The notes under the pieces: model-generated
The model's input: the letters and a program-made list of their open reading frames with translations, nothing else
The model's database searches: none
What the model was told of the DNA's origin: nothing
Shown: positions 43,660 through 52,101 of the stretch, in pieces
Layout of the letters: each line of letters starts with the position of its first letter
Numbering within the stretch: position 1 is the first letter of the stretch
Assembly: GCF_016056375.1 (NCBI RefSeq)
Contig: NZ_JAEDAE010000008.1
Coordinates: 186,001-250,000 of the forward strand
Origin: Hymenobacter negativus
GTDB lineage: Bacteria > Bacteroidota > Bacteroidia > Cytophagales > Hymenobacteraceae
Direction of reading: 5' to 3'
DNA length: 64,000 nucleotides
Translations under genes and position numbers: made by a program

Positions 43660-43965
43660 TATATCCGCTGAATTGCGCCCAGGCAGTAAACTCAGTACAA
43701 TTTCAGGAATGTCGTCATCTATGACCATACCGTCTATATATATACTGGTTTCATCAGCTCGCATTAGTTGCCACTTCTGAAGCACTTCTTCGGCTTCTTC
43801 ACCAGCACTCATGAACATATGAGTCCAGGGTGGCGGGCAGTATTGATTCCACATACTTGATAACGCACTTAAAGCCTCATAAAGGTCTTTATTGCGCTCT
43901 ATCAGCTGATTTCGCAACTTCTCATTTTCTGCCTTCAAACTAGCAACTGCCTCTTCATTATCCAT
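43657..43965 (-). CDS. Orphan coiled-coil protein, low GC
   Basis: A 102-residue protein with an N-terminal coiled coil (EEAVASLKAENEKLRNQLIERNKDLYEALSALS-type heptads, about residues 3-38) and a C-terminal acidic part (IYIDGMVIDDDIPEIVLSLLPG). No family is recognised. Its codons are visibly AT-richer than all neighbours, which suggests recent acquisition. It begins 12 bp from the DUF3089 gene stop on the same strand. Both the coiled coil and a sensible start support a real gene. Confidence 0.65.
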   Translation of the reverse strand: MDNEEAVASLKAENEKLRNQLIERNKDLYEALSALSSMWNQYCPPPWTHMFMSAGEEAEEVLQKWQLMRADETSIYIDGMVIDDDIPEIVLSLLPGRNSADI

Positions 43966-43977
43966 TTCGCAAACTAC

Positions 43978-45030
43978 TCAATCCTTTGACTTCTGCCACG
44001 CCCGCACTCGCGCCTTAGAATTCTCGCGGATGTTCATGTAGAACAGCGCATAGTCGGCGATGTGGCGGGAGTAACGCAGCTTCTTCTTACCGGAGGGCGG
44101 GAAGTGGGGAAATCCCTTGAAGCGCGGCGCATGTACCCAAAGCTGGCCGTGATGAATCTGGGCGTCGGTGAAATTGGGGTGGACGTGCTTGAAGCGGATG
44201 CTAACAGCGCCGCGGTTGAGGCTGGCCGGGGCGAGGGTAGAATCGAGCGTCCAGGTGAGGGGGTTGACGGCGATGCTGGGCTGGAACATGGATGACTCGT
44301 GGCCGGCATCGGAGGTGTTGTAGGCGACGTAGCAGTCGGTGGCCAGCGAGTCGGCGCAGGGCTTGAGGGTGGTGAATTCGTTGGGCTTTACCTGGAAACC
44401 GATGAGGTAGGCGGCCACGAGCTGGCGGCGCAGCGGGGTAGGCTTATCGAAGAATTCGTGAAGCAGGCGCGTGGCGTGGTCGGTGCCCTGGCTGTGACTG
44501 GCGATGATGAACGCGCGGCCCTGGTTGAAGTGCGCGAGGTAGTACTGGAAGGCGGAGCGCACGTCAGAGTAAGCCAATTCCAAGGCTTTCTCACCGTTCG
44601 GCTCCTTATCGAGGAAGGAGAAGAGCGTGGCCTGGCGATAGCGCGGCGCGTAGATGCGGCCGGTGGCATTGAACACGCTGGCCTGCTGCTTGATGGTGGT
44701 GCGGTCAGTGTACTTGTTCAGCCACTTTTTGCGCACGTCGCCGTTCCAGTGCCGGGGCGAGTAGTAGGTGGTAGGGTGGATGAAAAATACATCAACGGCG
44801 GCCGTGGCCTGCTCGTCGCGCAGGGTGGAATGGCGCGGCACGGCATCGGCCGAGTCTTTTTTGGTAGGCAGGGCGGCCCAACTGCTGGCCTGGGCGTAAT
44901 CGGGGGCCGGCGGGGGGGTGTATTTCTCAAAATCCCGGCCCGGCTTGAGCAGCAGCCGGATGCAGCCGTTCAACGGCAGGAGTAACAGCAGAATCAGCGC
45001 GGTGCGGAGGCAAGGGGGTAACCGGAGCAT
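43978..45030 (-). CDS. DUF3089 alpha/beta-hydrolase-like lipoprotein
   Basis: A 350-residue protein with a lipobox signal (LLPLNGC). The DUF3089 domain has VDVFFIHPTTYYSPRHWN, the nucleophile-elbow-like AFIIASHSQGTDHATRLL (Ser in SHSQG), VAAYLIGFQV and a late HVHPNFTDAQIHHG. The family has an alpha/beta-hydrolase fold and unknown substrate. It would sit on the outer side of a membrane. The downstream coiled-coil gene follows closely on the same strand. Confidence 0.85.
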   Translation of the reverse strand: MLRLPPCLRTALILLLLLPLNGCIRLLLKPGRDFEKYTPPPAPDYAQASSWAALPTKKDSADAVPRHSTLRDEQATAAVDVFFIHPTTYYSPRHWNGDVRKKWLNKYTDRTTIKQQASVFNATGRIYAPRYRQATLFSFLDKEPNGEKALELAYSDVRSAFQYYLAHFNQGRAFIIASHSQGTDHATRLLHEFFDKPTPLRRQLVAAYLIGFQVKPNEFTTLKPCADSLATDCYVAYNTSDAGHESSMFQPSIAVNPLTWTLDSTLAPASLNRGAVSIRFKHVHPNFTDAQIHHGQLWVHAPRFKGFPHFPPSGKKKLRYSRHIADYALFYMNIRENSKARVRAWQKSKD

Positions 45031-45076
45031 ATTTCAACTTCATACAAGGCGCCGCCTGACGCCGGAACCTCACCCC

Positions 45077-45105
45077 CGTCCCCTCTCCACAGGAGAGGGG
45101 AGCCG
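45077..45105. repeat. IR12: short CCCCTCTCC palindrome
   Basis: A 9-bp perfect stem (45080-45088 with 45092-45100, loop 3) sits in the sequence CCTCACCCCCGTCCCCTCTCC, a type of dispersed repeat I have seen in other high-GC genomes. It lies in the 115-bp gap between two minus-strand genes. Confidence 0.65.
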
Positions 45106-45145
45106 GACGATGGCATGGAGACTCAGCGGGACGTTCCTTAATTTT

Positions 45146-46156
45146 TTACTGAACAGCCACCGGCCAATGCTTCAACTCGCGCGGGGTGCCGTCGGCGTTA
45201 TAGAGCAGCGTCAGCGGCTCAGCAGGCTTGGCTACTACATCGGCCAGGGTGATGTTCCAGCGCAGCCACATTTCGGCCAGGGTTTGGGTGTAGGCGCTGT
45301 TTTCCCAGGGGTTGAAGATGGCACCGGTCACGTCGTCGATGAGGGCGTCGAACACAAGTTGGGTGTCGCCGGGGCGCGGGTGGCGCGGGTAGATGTCGGG
45401 CACGACGTGCAGCAGGTGCGCGGCGTAGTACACGCGGGCTTTGAACTCGGCAATCTGAACCGGATGCAAGGGGCGCTGGGCGTCGGCGTAGACTTTGCGC
45501 ATGGCTTGGCCCACGAGGCCAATATCGACCAGGCAGGCAACCAGCACCGTTTTATCGAGCTTGATGCTGAATACGAGCGTATTCAGGTCGTCGTCATACT
45601 CAAAAGGCGTTACATCTTCGGTGGGGTCGGCTTCTAATACGAAGACTGAGCCGGGCACGAAATCGGCGTATTCAGTAGGCACGCGCAGGCCTTGTAGCAA
45701 CTGGAAAAACGCTTGAAAGCGACGCACCAGCGCGGCGTTTTCGGCCAGCGGGTATTTAGGCTTTATCAGGGGTTCGAACTCGTTCAGCAGCTCAGTGATG
45801 AAGATGCCGTAGAACATTTTGCCCATCCACAGAAACAGTGTGTCGTCGCCGAGGGCGCGCAGAGCGGCGGTACCCTGCGCGGCGGCAGCTTCTACCCTAC
45901 TCTCCAGCTCGGCGATGCGCTGGCGGGCGGCGGGGGCGGCAGGCAGGCGCAGGTCTTTGATGAGAGCGGTGCGCTGGTCTAGGAGTTGAATGGGGCGCTC
46001 GGCGAGGTTATAGCGGGCCTGTAGCCATTCGGCGAAGACGGGCACGGTATCGTCGGGCCCGACGGGCTGGCCGCTGAGGAAGCAGGTTTCGGGGCCGAAG
46101 CGCATGCCATCGAACGGGTCGTAGGGCAGCAGGTCGGAGGGAGATAATAGAGCCAT
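45146..46156 (-). CDS. Conserved hypothetical protein
   Basis: A 336-residue soluble protein, mainly helical, without signal peptide or recognised domain. The N-terminus (DLLPYDPFDGMRFGPETCFLSGQPV) and a middle region FEYDDDLNTLVFSIKLDKTVLVACLVDIGLVGQAMRKVYADAQRPLHPVQ look conserved in style. An ATG at 46156 is chosen: the longer in-frame start (46255) lies in IR13. It may be co-transcribed with the DUF3089 gene. Confidence 0.65.
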   Translation of the reverse strand: MALLSPSDLLPYDPFDGMRFGPETCFLSGQPVGPDDTVPVFAEWLQARYNLAERPIQLLDQRTALIKDLRLPAAPAARQRIAELESRVEAAAAQGTAALRALGDDTLFLWMGKMFYGIFITELLNEFEPLIKPKYPLAENAALVRRFQAFFQLLQGLRVPTEYADFVPGSVFVLEADPTEDVTPFEYDDDLNTLVFSIKLDKTVLVACLVDIGLVGQAMRKVYADAQRPLHPVQIAEFKARVYYAAHLLHVVPDIYPRHPRPGDTQLVFDALIDDVTGAIFNPWENSAYTQTLAEMWLRWNITLADVVAKPAEPLTLLYNADGTPRELKHWPVAVQ

Positions 46157-46167
46157 AAAAAGCAGTA

Positions 46168-46250
46168 GCGCGAACTTGGTGTTTCGCGTCGCCACGCGGC
46201 CAGCCGGAAGTTTCCGGGCAGCGCGGGGACGCGAACTACAAAGTTCGCGC
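46168..46250. repeat. IR13: GCGCGAACTT-family inverted repeat
   Basis: Arms 46168-46198 and 46222-46250 are inverted copies with a few differences. Each arm is self-complementary (GCGAACT...AGTTCGC on the right arm), and the loop holds another small palindrome (CCGGAAGTTTCCGG). It lies 12 bp upstream of the chosen start of the minus-strand gene at 45146-46156. Confidence 0.85.
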
Positions 46251-46279
46251 AACAATGGTTACGGCGGAATGCCGCCTGT

Positions 46280-46681
46280 TTACTTCGAGAGAGTGTTGCC
46301 CGCTTTGATGAGCTGCTTGCTCAGGTTGGTGAGCGGCGCAGCATAGTCGCCGCCGGCCTCGTCGGCTACTTTGGCGGTTTCGGCGCCCAGGCTGGCGAGG
46401 ATTTCGGCGATGTCGTGGGCGGGCGTTTTGCTGTCCGACAGCATGTCGCTGAGCTGGCTGAGCTCCTGCTTGATTTTGGCCAGACCGGGGCGGTCGGAAG
46501 CAGCCAGTACGGCAGCCCAGCGCTCCACTTCGGTGAGGCCCTGTGGGCCGGAGTTAATGGGTGTGCTGGCCGTTAGGAACGTGAGGGTGTCGTCGAGCAG
46601 AGCAGTATTTTGCTGGTCGCTCACGGCCATGGGCACGGCGGGCGTGGCGGGCGTTTGCGGAGTGGCGGCGGTGGAATCCAT
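46280..46681 (-). CDS. Hypothetical helical protein
   Basis: A 133-residue protein with a low-complexity N-terminus (Ala/Thr/Pro-rich, about 1-20) and a helical remainder (VERWAAVLAASDRPGLAKIKQELSQLSDMLSD, HDIAEILASLGAETAKVADEAGG). No signal peptide or known family. It ends 25 bp before IR13 and starts beside a TATTTTCG (46689-46696 on the minus strand) that could be its promoter with almost no leader. Confidence 0.6.
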   Translation of the reverse strand: MDSTAATPQTPATPAVPMAVSDQQNTALLDDTLTFLTASTPINSGPQGLTEVERWAAVLAASDRPGLAKIKQELSQLSDMLSDSKTPAHDIAEILASLGAETAKVADEAGGDYAAPLTNLSKQLIKAGNTLSK

Positions 46682-46804
46682 GGGAATGCGAAAATAAAAA
46701 GATGCGTGAGGGCTATACTGTTGCGGGCCGATAAAAGTTAGCTGGGCGATTTACGCAGGCTTGGGCGGCGGTTAGGCCGTGCCACGCGCGGCCGGCGCAT
46801 GGGT

Positions 46805-46812
46805 TACCTTTT
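46805..46812 (+). promoter_or_regulatory. -7 box upstream of the KMDAAGA-repeat lipoprotein
   Basis: TACCTTTT, one change from TAnnTTTG, about 49 bp before the ATG at 46861. Confidence 0.45.
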
Positions 46813-46860
46813 TCCTCCCCGTTGATTAACCGTCAAATCTCACTCTCAAATTCAACGACC

Positions 46861-47259
46861 ATGAAAATCTCCGTTAAAGCCCTCTTCGTAGCCGCCGCCG
46901 TTGCCTTCACCGCCACCGCTTGCGAGCAAACCAAAACCACCGAAACCACGACCACCACGCCCGAAGGCACCACCGCTACCGTAGTTACCGATAGCACCGC
47001 CACCACGGCTACCGAAGCTGGTGCCGCCGCTGGCGCTGCTGTGGACAACGCTTCGGCCAACATGAAAGAAGGCATGCAGGAAGCTGGTGCCAAAATGGAT
47101 GCCGCTGCCGACAAAGCCGGCGCTAAAATGGACGCCGCCGGTGCCAAGATGGACGCCAAAATGGATGCCGCCGGTGCCAAAATGGACGCCATGGGCGACG
47201 CTGCCGCCAAATCGGCCCAGCAGACCAAAGAGAACATGAAAGAAGCCGCCAAGAAGTAA
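46861..47259 (+). CDS. Repeat-containing lipoprotein (KMDAAGA repeats)
   Basis: A 132-residue putative lipoprotein (signal ending FTATAC, Cys near residue 21). It has a Thr-rich linker, then a helical region built from near-repeats of GAKMDAA (about residues 75-115), and a final stretch of KENMKEAAKK. Such Ala/Lys/Asp amphipathic repeats resemble LEA-like or apolipoprotein-like stress proteins, but no family is certain. The DNA repeats as well (gccggtgccaaaatggacg-type units), a possible site of copy-number change. A terminator follows. Confidence 0.75.
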   Translation: MKISVKALFVAAAVAFTATACEQTKTTETTTTTPEGTTATVVTDSTATTATEAGAAAGAAVDNASANMKEGMQEAGAKMDAAADKAGAKMDAAGAKMDAKMDAAGAKMDAMGDAAAKSAQQTKENMKEAAKK

Positions 47260-47281
47260 TTCCAGCCGGTTTTAATTTCCT

Positions 47282-47319
47282 AAAAAGCCCCGCACAAGAG
47301 ATTGTACGGGGCTTTTTTA
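47282..47319. terminator. Intrinsic terminator between convergent genes
   Basis: Outer stem AAAAAGCCCCG with CGGGGCTTTTTT and an inner CAA/TTG pairing. It serves the lipoprotein gene (+) and can serve the TPR-like gene (-). Confidence 0.88.
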
Positions 47320-47329
47320 TGCATTTCGC

Positions 47330-48889
47330 TCAGGCATTGGCTATTTCCAGGAGCACGTCGTAGTACGGACGGCCCAGGGTGCGGGCGCGCAGCCAGGAGT
47401 AAAAACTAATAACCTGAAGGTCTTCGCGCTCCTCGGAAATGAACGGGGGCAAGTGGGTCACGCGGTTGCCGAAATCGTGGTCGTGCGCGGCGTTGGGGTT
47501 TTCGATGAGCTCGCGCACTAGGCCGAGGTAGGTAAGCACGGGGCGATAGGGGCCGCCGGCGGGTGCGGCCTCGGTGGCGGCGGCCGCATCGGCGGGCACG
47601 GCGGGAAACAGGTCGCGGATGGTGCGCTCGATGGCGCGCAAGCGGGTCAGGGCCTGCTCGGCGTTGTCGAGCTCAACTTGGATGAGTACTTCGCCGATGT
47701 TGCGGTTTAGCAGCCATTCCAGGCCCAGGTGCTGTTCCAGCCAATGGTCGGTGCGGGCCAGGCTGAGCAGGGCCTGGTTGGCTTTGGCAAACTTGCCTTC
47801 GGCGAAGTAGTGGAACGTGAGCTGGAAGCGGGCCGTGAGGTCGTCGGCGGTAGTGAGGGTTTTGGGGCCGCGCAAAGTGGCTTCGAGCAGGCCAATGCTT
47901 TCGGCATTGCGGCGCAGAAAGGCGTAGTTGGCGGCCAGCAGGAAGGTGAAGCGCGGCGCAAACTCGCTGAACTGCCGGCCCGTTCCGGCGCTCATCAGGG
48001 CGGTGCCTTTTTCCAGATACGCCACCGACTCGGCAAAGCGGCGCGAGCGGTACAGGGCGTGGGCCAGCATGTAGAGTAGCTTGAGCTGGTGTCCCCGCTG
48101 GGCCGGCGCAAAGCCGTGGCGCCGCTCCATGAGGTTATAGCAGCGCTCGATGAATATGGCAAACGACGTGAAATCGCGCCGCACCAGCATGGCACTGCGT
48201 GTGATGGACATGAGCCGGCTCAGCAGCGAGGGCGAGCGGGCAAAGGCTTCCTGCAAGTCGTACTCAGCCAGAATCTGCTGCAAAATGGCATCAACGGCCA
48301 CCGCGGCCCGGCCGCGCACCCGCGACTCGCGCAGGCGCTGGCGCAGCAGGCTGTCGGCAATGTTGGCGCGCTCTTCCTCGTCGGCGGCTTTTTTGTTGGC
48401 CCGGTAGCGGGGCAGAACGTCGTCGAGCGGCGCGGCGTGGGGCGACCCGGCGTGCTGAATTTGCAGATTATACACGGCGTTCAGCTGCTCGTACTGCTCG
48501 GTTTCGCGGCCCAGCTTCTCGGCTTTGCGCAGGGTGGCCCAGGCCAGGCGCGGAATACCGGCCTCGAAGAGGTATTGGGCCAGGGTGAGGTGGCCGCGCA
48601 CGGTGGCGGCGGCCGTGGTATCGAGTTGGCGCTGGCGCAGCAGCAGGTAGTCGGTGAGGTGGCGCATGAGGCGCTTGCGCAGCGCGTAGTAGGCCACGGG
48701 GTTGGGCTCGTTGGGGTAGAGCTGGGCAATGAGCTGCTCGGTCTTCAGCTCCCTGGCCCGCACCAGCAGTTCGTATAGGCGCGAATCGAGGCGGCCGACG
48801 GTTTTGCGGCGCTGCCGCTGAATGAAGCGGCCGAAATCGCGGCGGTCGTCAGGGCTGAGGGTGAGCAGGGTAGTGCGCAGGTCGTCCAT
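47330..48889 (-). CDS. Large helical-repeat protein of unknown function
   Basis: A 519-residue soluble protein, almost wholly helical, with TPR-like pairs of helices (LYMLAHALYRSRRFAESVAYLEKGTAL, FHYFAEGKFAKANQALLSLARTD, LIQVELDNAEQALTRLRAIERTI). There is no signal peptide or catalytic motif. I recognise no named family. A scaffold role is suggested by the repeats only. It ends beside a shared terminator and is divergent from the next secreted protein. Confidence 0.7.
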   Translation of the reverse strand: MDDLRTTLLTLSPDDRRDFGRFIQRQRRKTVGRLDSRLYELLVRARELKTEQLIAQLYPNEPNPVAYYALRKRLMRHLTDYLLLRQRQLDTTAAATVRGHLTLAQYLFEAGIPRLAWATLRKAEKLGRETEQYEQLNAVYNLQIQHAGSPHAAPLDDVLPRYRANKKAADEEERANIADSLLRQRLRESRVRGRAAVAVDAILQQILAEYDLQEAFARSPSLLSRLMSITRSAMLVRRDFTSFAIFIERCYNLMERRHGFAPAQRGHQLKLLYMLAHALYRSRRFAESVAYLEKGTALMSAGTGRQFSEFAPRFTFLLAANYAFLRRNAESIGLLEATLRGPKTLTTADDLTARFQLTFHYFAEGKFAKANQALLSLARTDHWLEQHLGLEWLLNRNIGEVLIQVELDNAEQALTRLRAIERTIRDLFPAVPADAAAATEAAPAGGPYRPVLTYLGLVRELIENPNAAHDHDFGNRVTHLPPFISEEREDLQVISFYSWLRARTLGRPYYDVLLEIANA

Positions 48890-49087
48890 GGATGCGGCAG
48901 GCAGGCTTTTTCGATTATTCAGCGCTCGGGCTAATATCCTTTTTCAATAATACTAAAACCTAATGTTCAGCATTTTGAATCCAATTAACCCAATTATACA
49001 AGGTCTAACAATGTGCAAAATACGGTTGAAAACCGGCTGGCAAATGCGCCACCTTTAGCCATGTTTTCACCCTTAGCCCCTCGCGCC

Positions 49088-49873
49088 ATGTTTGCACGCC
49101 TACTCTTCTTGTTTTCCCTGCTGGTGCTGCTGGCCGGCCCGGCCCACGCCCAGGACTTTCTCACCAAGCGCAACGGCGACGAAGTTGCGGTGAAGGTGGT
49201 TGAAATAACCCCGGCCGAAGTCAAATACCGTCGCGCCGACAACCCCGACGGCCCGCTCATCAGCATCTGGCGCACCGACGTGTTCATGATTCGCTACGCC
49301 AACGGCACCAAGGAAGTGCTCAACGCGGCCCCGGCAGCGGCTGCCGGAGTCGGCGTGCCCGTATCGGCCGCGGCGGCGCGCGCGGCTTTTCCGGCCGAAG
49401 TGCCCACGCTCAGCAATGCATCGCCTGACGATGCTATTTTGGACGAGCCCATTCGGCTCGATGGCCCGCGCATTGGCTTTACCGTGCTCTCGGCCAGCGT
49501 GCTGGACAAAGCCCGCGAAAGCGTGCCCGACCTCAACCCTTTTCTGACGCAGTTTGGCTGGCAGTTCGAGAGCCGCCTGTTTCGGATGCCCAACGGGGTG
49601 AGTGGGCTGGCCGAATTTGTGCCGCTGGTGGGCGGGCTGGAGCAGGGCAAATTCCTCCCCAGCATCAGCGGGCTGCTGGGCATCCGCGGGGCCAAGGGCC
49701 TGGAGTTCGGCGTGGGGCCGAACCTGACGCCACTGGGCACCAATCTGGTGCTGGCCATGGGTACTTCGTTTCACTCCAATGGCATCAACTTTCCGGTGAA
49801 CGTGGCCGTGGTGCCGGGGAACGGCGGCGCCCGCATCAGCCTAATGCTGGGGTTCAATGCCCGGCATCGGTAG
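49088..49873 (+). CDS. Secreted hypothetical protein
   Basis: About 261 residues. The start at 49088 gives a proper signal peptide (MFARLLFLFSLLVLLAGPAHAQ); in-frame Met codons at 49061 and 49013 are rejected on that ground, and a CACCTTTA sequence near 49050 may be the -7 box. The mature N-terminus (DFLTKRNGDEVAVKVVEITPAEVKYRRADNPDGPLISIW) resembles a short beta domain seen in many Bacteroidota secreted proteins. The rest has no recognised family but has amphipathic strands (GLEFGVGPNLTPLGTNLVLAMGTSF) like a small outer-membrane barrel. Confidence 0.7.
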   Translation: MFARLLFLFSLLVLLAGPAHAQDFLTKRNGDEVAVKVVEITPAEVKYRRADNPDGPLISIWRTDVFMIRYANGTKEVLNAAPAAAAGVGVPVSAAAARAAFPAEVPTLSNASPDDAILDEPIRLDGPRIGFTVLSASVLDKARESVPDLNPFLTQFGWQFESRLFRMPNGVSGLAEFVPLVGGLEQGKFLPSISGLLGIRGAKGLEFGVGPNLTPLGTNLVLAMGTSFHSNGINFPVNVAVVPGNGGARISLMLGFNARHR

Positions 49874-50030
49874 TTCATGCGTTCTGCTTGCACGCTCATA
49901 GTTGTGGGCAAAGTATAAAATTCCGGCATTCGGCCCGCCGCCTCAACGCGCCTAAACGCCTTGCGTACAAGCTCAACACTTTCACCACAGCCCACCCTTA
50001 TTTCCTCCTAACCAATTTCCCTTTTCACTC

Positions 50031-50459
50031 ATGGACCTCAACAGCAATAACGTTAACGACAACACCGAGCTGCAAGCTCGCGGCAACTGGAACCAACTGA
50101 AAGGCGAAGCCAAACAGAAGTGGTCCAACCTGACTGACGACGACCTGACTTATAACGAAGGCAAACAGGACGAGTGGTTCGGCCGCCTGCAGGAGAAAAC
50201 CGGTGAAACCATCGACAACATCAAGAACTGGTTCAACGAAAAGACCGACAACGCCACGGCTTCGACCACCGGCACCGAATACCGGGCTCGTGGCGACTGG
50301 AACCAGATTAAAGGCCAGGCCAAGCAGAAGTGGGGCAATCTCACCGACGACGACCTGACCTACAACGAAGGCCAGCAGGATGAGTGGTTCGGCCGCCTGC
50401 AGGAGAAAACAGGCCACGCCATTGATGACATCAAAGGCTGGTTCCAGCGCACGTTCTAA
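50031..50459 (+). CDS. Double CsbD-domain stress protein
   Basis: A 142-residue protein made of two CsbD domains (about residues 14-75 and 83-142). Each has GNWNQLKGEAKQKW/GDWNQIKGQAKQKW, then LTDDDLTYNEGxQDEWFGRLQEKTG and a final helix. CsbD proteins are small hydrophilic general-stress proteins; one domain is usual. The two copies are alike at DNA level, with an identical 29-base run at the end of each, so the duplication looks recent. A terminator follows. Confidence 0.93.
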   Translation: MDLNSNNVNDNTELQARGNWNQLKGEAKQKWSNLTDDDLTYNEGKQDEWFGRLQEKTGETIDNIKNWFNEKTDNATASTTGTEYRARGDWNQIKGQAKQKWGNLTDDDLTYNEGQQDEWFGRLQEKTGHAIDDIKGWFQRTF

Positions 50460-50520
50460 GGCATTCTTTCCCCAACGCAGTAGCGCGGCTTCCAAACAAT
50501 CCAGCGCTACTGCATGACTC

Positions 50521-50557
50521 AAAAAGCCCTTTCTGGAGACAGAAAGGGCTTTTTATT
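50521..50557. terminator. Intrinsic terminator between convergent genes
   Basis: A 14-bp stem (50521-50534 with 50541-50554) with A and T ends, acting in both directions. Confidence 0.9.
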
Positions 50558-50572
50558 TGAATCACAGCCGAA

Positions 50573-51796
50573 CTACACGTTGGCCGTTTCGGCCACGTAG
50601 TCACTCAAATACTGGTACCGCTCTGTGAGCTGGCCGGCTTTGGCGATGGTGGCGCGGGCAATAACGCCCTCGGCGTCGGGGCCCAGCAGGTGGGGCAGCA
50701 CTTTATCGATGAGCTGGCGGCCGAAATCGCGGCTGGCGTTGCGGGGCAGTTCACAGGGCAGGTTATCTACGGCCATCTCGGTGATGTTTTCCGGGCGCGA
50801 ATAGGCCGGCTCCAGCTCGCCGGTAATGGGGTTGTAGTCGAAAGCCGGCTCGGCGATGGTGCTGCTGCGCTTGGTGGTGGGCACCGAGCCGTTCACGTCG
50901 CAGGTCACGTCGGCGATGGTGTTGATGCGGAAATCGGGTTGGCGCGTGTCGGCTTCGGTGAACAGCAGCGGCGCGGCTGGGTGCCAGTAGGCGCAGGCAA
51001 TGAGCAGGTCGGTCACGGGCAGGAAATTGCCGAACGTGGACTCGTACTCTTCCGGGTGTTGGTGGAAATTCTGGGTATCCCACACGCGGCCGTCGCGGCG
51101 GCGGTTGTAGTCGGAGCTGCGCAGCTGCGTGTACACCGGCTCGTTGAAATCGAGGTAGAGGTAGTCGTACACACTCACGCGGCGGATGCCCATCCGGTCG
51201 AGCACTTCGAGCGCGCCCTGGGCCACGCGGCCCGAGCCCGTCACGGCCATTTTGATGGGCGGCAGCTTCTTCACCTTGAAAAATTCCTCCTGCATGTCGT
51301 CCATGTCCACGCACTGCCAAGCGGGTTTCAGGTCGTAGAGGTTGTGCTTGCGGCCGTAGGTCAGCAGGCCATTGTAGGCCCCTACAATGCCGGCGTAGCG
51401 CCCGAACGCCACGATGCGCTCGCCGTGCTCGTTGGTCAGCAGCTCGTAGTCAATCAGGGTAATGTTCTTTTTGAGCACAGCTTGCAGCAGCTTGCGGTTG
51501 GCGGGCTGCTTCTTCACGGTGTGCGAGAAGAAGAGGTAGGTTTTGTTGGGAATGAGCTGGTCGACGGGCACTTCCTTAACGCCCATCAGCACGTCGCAGG
51601 CGCTCACGTCGTCGCGCACTTCCAGGCCCAGGTCGCGGTATTCCTGGTCGGCGTAGCTGCGAATGGGGCTGCTTTGCACCACGATTTGCAGGCCGGGAAA
51701 GCTGGTCTGCGCCTCCACACACTTCTTGGGGGTGAGGGGCACGCGCTTATCGGGCGGGGTTTTGCCTTCGCGAATGAGGCCGATGGTGAGGGACAT
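50573..51796 (-). CDS. Saccharopine-dehydrogenase-like NAD(P) oxidoreductase (AlaDh/PNT fold)
   Basis: A 407-residue enzyme. The N-terminal AlaDh_PNT domain starts IGLIREGKTPPDKRVPLTPKKC; KTYLFFSHTVKKQ and NITLIDYELLTNEHGERIVAFGRYAGIVGAY are like the lysine-ketoglutarate reductase half of AASS and yeast Lys1. The nucleotide site is AVTGSGRVAQGALEVLDRMG, and the end has VDNLPCELPRNASRDFG, also AASS-like. It would form or split saccharopine, or a related opine, in lysine metabolism, which fits gcdH. The exact substrate is not proven. The ATG at 51796 is used: the longer frame to 51979 passes through IR15. Confidence 0.83.
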   Translation of the reverse strand: MSLTIGLIREGKTPPDKRVPLTPKKCVEAQTSFPGLQIVVQSSPIRSYADQEYRDLGLEVRDDVSACDVLMGVKEVPVDQLIPNKTYLFFSHTVKKQPANRKLLQAVLKKNITLIDYELLTNEHGERIVAFGRYAGIVGAYNGLLTYGRKHNLYDLKPAWQCVDMDDMQEEFFKVKKLPPIKMAVTGSGRVAQGALEVLDRMGIRRVSVYDYLYLDFNEPVYTQLRSSDYNRRRDGRVWDTQNFHQHPEEYESTFGNFLPVTDLLIACAYWHPAAPLLFTEADTRQPDFRINTIADVTCDVNGSVPTTKRSSTIAEPAFDYNPITGELEPAYSRPENITEMAVDNLPCELPRNASRDFGRQLIDKVLPHLLGPDAEGVIARATIAKAGQLTERYQYLSDYVAETANV

Positions 51797-51834
51797 GGAA
51801 TGGGGTGGGAATTGGAAGAGGAAATGGAAAACGC

Positions 51835-51938
51835 CTGTCATCCTGAGCGCAGCGAAGGACCTTCTCACGTCTGCATAGCTTGCCGCACTCAAGATTAAGC
51901 AGGCGTAACAAGGTCCTTCGCGGCGCTCAGGATGATAG
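51835..51938. repeat. IR15: GAGCGCAGCGAAG-family inverted repeat in a 5' leader
   Basis: Arms 51835-51874 and 51899-51938 are inverted copies, strongest over CATCCTGAGCGCAGCGAAGG. It lies between the likely promoter (51985-51992) and the start (51796) of the saccharopine-dehydrogenase-like gene, so the whole hairpin would be in that mRNA's leader. Confidence 0.9.
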
Positions 51939-51984
51939 ACGGATTCGGTGAAGCTACAAGGCACCATCGAACCAGACAATCGGC

Positions 51985-51992
51985 CAAAATTA
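51985..51992 (-). promoter_or_regulatory. -7 box for the saccharopine-dehydrogenase-like gene
   Basis: TAATTTTG on the minus strand, exact match. It would give a leader of about 185 nt that contains IR15. It is back-to-back with the gcvP -7 box. Confidence 0.5.
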
Positions 51993-52028
51993 CGGCTTTG
52001 CCCGCAGTTCGCCGGGACGTTTCGGGCG

Positions 52029-52036
52029 TACCTTTG
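52029..52036 (+). promoter_or_regulatory. -7 box for gcvP
   Basis: TACCTTTG, exact match to TAnnTTTG, with about 60 nt of leader before the ATG at 52102. I see no glycine riboswitch in that leader. Confidence 0.6.
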
Positions 52037-52101
52037 TTAAGGAATCTGAATCCGTAACCCCACCCGCCTAACCGGCTTCCCACCAACCCATTCCCGTCTT
52101 T

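Noticed and set aside
52037-52101. Glycine riboswitch in the gcvP leader
   Set aside because: The leader is about 60 nt and lacks the conserved glycine aptamer sequences.
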